Shown here in pieces: positions 62,527 to 64,000 of a DNA stretch of 64,000 bases. The notes beneath the pieces were generated by a model. It worked only from the letters and a program-made list of their open reading frames with translations, was not told the origin of the DNA and ran no database searches. The stretch comes from JAUIIK01 sp963709995 (GTDB lineage Bacteria; Chloroflexota; Chloroflexia; Thermomicrobiales; CFX8), in the NCBI GenBank assembly GCA_963709995.1, contig CAVPYN010000019.1, positions 124,001 to 188,000 of the forward strand, given 5' to 3'. Each line of letters starts with the position of its first letter. The first letter of the stretch is position 1. The position numbers and the translations under genes were made by a program.

Positions 62527-64000
62527 ATCACCAGCGGCTGGTAGACGGCCCGATCGTCCTGATCATTCTGGACGGTTGGGGGCTGGCGAATCCTTCGCCC
62601 GGCAACGCGGTGGAGCTTGCCAAGACACCTGTGTTCGACCGGCTCTGGCACGACTGCCCGCACACAACTCTCAAGACGAGCGGCATAGACGTTGGACTTC
62701 GGGATGGACAGATCGGAAACTCCGAGGTTGGCCATTTGAACATTGGAGCGGGTTTCATTGTGAACCAGGCGATTCGCCAGATCGATGTCACGATCGAGGA
62801 TGGGACGTTCCTCAGCAATCCAGCGCTCCTGGCGGCCATGCGGGACGCCCGGGAACGAGGACGTCCGGTTCACATTATGGGGCTGCTATCTGACGCGGGA
62901 GTGCACGCGCACACCGATCATCTCCTGGCACTACTGGAACTTGCTCGACTGGAGAAACTGCCGGATGTCGCGGTGCACGCGTTCCTGGATGGACGGGACA
63001 CTTCGCCTACCAGCGGTGCTGACTATCTTGCTGAGCTAATCGCAGCCTGCGATTCCAAGGGCATTGGACGGATTGCGTCGATCATTGGCCGCTACTACGC
63101 GATGGATCGTGACAATCGCTGGGAGCGCATTCGGCTGGCCTTCGATCTCCTCGTCCATGGCGTAGGCGAGCGGACAAGAAACCCTGATATGGCGGTGCGG
63201 GAACACTACCAGCACGGCACCACCGACGAATTCATGCCGGCGATCGTCGTGGAGCATGGTGACGGGCGAACGACGACGATTGAGGAAGGAGATAGCGTCG
63301 TCTTCCTCAATTATCGGGCAGACCGCGCGCGTCAGATCACCCAGGCGCTGGTTGGCCCCGATGTCGCAGGCGAGGATTTCAGTGACAGGCCTGGAAATCT
63401 CGTATATGTTGGGATGATGCCGTACGCGCCCTATCTAAACATCCAGGCGGCATTCGAACCGGTATCGGTGGTGAATCCGCTTGCCAGGATCGTGTCAGAA
63501 GCCGGACTCAGGCAGTTCCATACTGCTGAGACCGAGAAATATGCCCACGTCACCTACTTCATCAATGGCGGGCGTGAAGAGGCTTTCCCAGGCGAGGTGC
63601 GCGAAATGGCGCAGTCGCCGAAAGTCGCGACGTATGACTTGCAGCCCGAAATGAGCGCATCGAAAGTGGCGGATGCCGCGGTGCGGGCGATCGCGGACGA
63701 CGGTTTCGAAATAGTTATCTTGAACTTCGCCAATCCGGATATGGTTGGGCATACCGGAGTCATTGAAGCGGCCGTCGTCGCCTGCGAAACGGTGGACCGG
63801 GCACTGAGTCGGATCATCGACGCCGTGCGCTTCCGGTCAGGCGCCGCGTTGATCATTGCCGACCACGGCAACGCGGAGCAAATGCTCGTTCCCGGCACCT
63901 CGTCGCCGATGACGGCACATACGACGAACCTGGTGCCCTGCATACTCGTTGGCGACTCGTTCAGTAGCGCATCTCTTCGTGATGGCGGGCGTTTGGCGGA
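62523..64000 (+). CDS. gpmI: 2,3-bisphosphoglycerate-independent phosphoglycerate mutase, 3'-truncated
   Basis: Glycolytic mutase using a Ser phosphoenzyme and two Mn/Zn ions. IILDGWG with metal Asp-17 and GNSEVGHLNIGAG with catalytic Ser-67 are present, as are HAFLDGRDTSP, RYYAMDRDNRWER and the C-terminal metal motif ADHGNAEQM, and SPMTAHTTN. The window ends about 490 codons in, just before the normal end of ~510. ATG 62523 overlaps the upstream stop (ATGA), so the genes are coupled. Confidence 0.95.
   Translation, partial: MNHQRLVDGPIVLIILDGWGLANPSPGNAVELAKTPVFDRLWHDCPHTTLKTSGIDVGLRDGQIGNSEVGHLNIGAGFIVNQAIRQIDVTIEDGTFLSNPALLAAMRDARERGRPVHIMGLLSDAGVHAHTDHLLALLELARLEKLPDVAVHAFLDGRDTSPTSGADYLAELIAACDSKGIGRIASIIGRYYAMDRDNRWERIRLAFDLLVHGVGERTRNPDMAVREHYQHGTTDEFMPAIVVEHGDGRTTTIEEGDSVVFLNYRADRARQITQALVGPDVAGEDFSDRPGNLVYVGMMPYAPYLNIQAAFEPVSVVNPLARIVSEAGLRQFHTAETEKYAHVTYFINGGREEAFPGEVREMAQSPKVATYDLQPEMSASKVADAAVRAIADDGFEIVILNFANPDMVGHTGVIEAAVVACETVDRALSRIIDAVRFRSGAALIIADHGNAEQMLVPGTSSPMTAHTTNLVPCILVGDSFSSASLRDGGRLA

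Overview
The window looks like a chromosomal segment of a Chloroflexota bacterium, probably of the Thermomicrobia lineage. This placement is inferred from moderately high G+C, the style of the core proteins, the T/P/E-rich exported linkers and the large MalT-like LuxR regulators; no rRNA is present to confirm it. Most of it is core genome: translation (ribF-tyrS, cysS, rpsO, rplI, the secE-nusG-rplKAJL run, tuf, eleven intact tRNAs), replication (polA and rplI-dnaB-dnaD-helicase loader), RNA turnover (pnp), branched-chain amino-acid synthesis (ilvBNC), trehalose synthesis (otsBA), c-di-AMP synthesis (cdaA-cdaR) and central carbon enzymes (an isocitrate/isopropylmalate-type dehydrogenase and gpmI).

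Layout. 1-8.2 kb: ribF-tyrS, tRNA-Pro/tRNA-Gly, a GYD protein, a proline-catabolic aldehyde dehydrogenase and a MalT-like regulator. 8.3-15.3 kb, minus strand: pnp, rpsO, and ilvBNC preceded by a complete attenuator with promoter, leader peptide rich in Leu/Val/Ile codons, and terminator. 15.4-18.2 kb: three tRNAs and otsBA. 18.2-25.3 kb, minus strand: a tightly overlapped MoxR-DUF58-PrsW-transglutaminase-sugar kinase operon. 25.7-34.7 kb: polA, a FmdB-like protein, cysS, rlmB, rplI, dnaB, a DnaD-like gene and a DnaC/DnaI-like loader. 34.8-39.8 kb: a TPR protein, cdaA-cdaR and an ANTAR regulator. 39.9-45.2 kb, minus strand: tRNA-Pro, rplL, rplJ, rplA, rplK, nusG, secE, tRNA-Trp, tuf and tRNA-Tyr. 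45.3-60 kb is more accessory: a GMC oxidoreductase, a membrane-anchored LuxR-like sensor, a Tat-exported amine oxidase, a tRNA-Thr and its decayed copy bracketing a 1004-residue ATPase-LuxR regulator, and a second MalT-like regulator followed by a small protein, a DUF4386 membrane protein and a lipoprotein hydrolase. 60-64 kb: the dehydrogenase, an RNase H-like exonuclease and gpmI, which is cut by the window end.

Two things matter to a reader. First, about a dozen conserved genes in the first 34 kb (tyrS, pnp, rpsO, ilvC, ilvN, ilvB, DUF58, polA, cysS, rlmB, dnaB, dnaD) are split by single-base gains or losses, in patches, whereas nothing between 34 and 64 kb is broken. This looks like local sequence error rather than gene death, so these genes are annotated over their whole span. 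Second, the most complete regulatory system readable here is the ilv attenuator: a TTGACA/TATGAT promoter, an SD-led 43-codon leader peptide with 14 branched-chain codons in a run of 15, a possible antiterminator overlapping its stop codon, and a strong terminator hairpin before ilvB. No CRISPR array, integrase, transposase or rRNA operon was seen.
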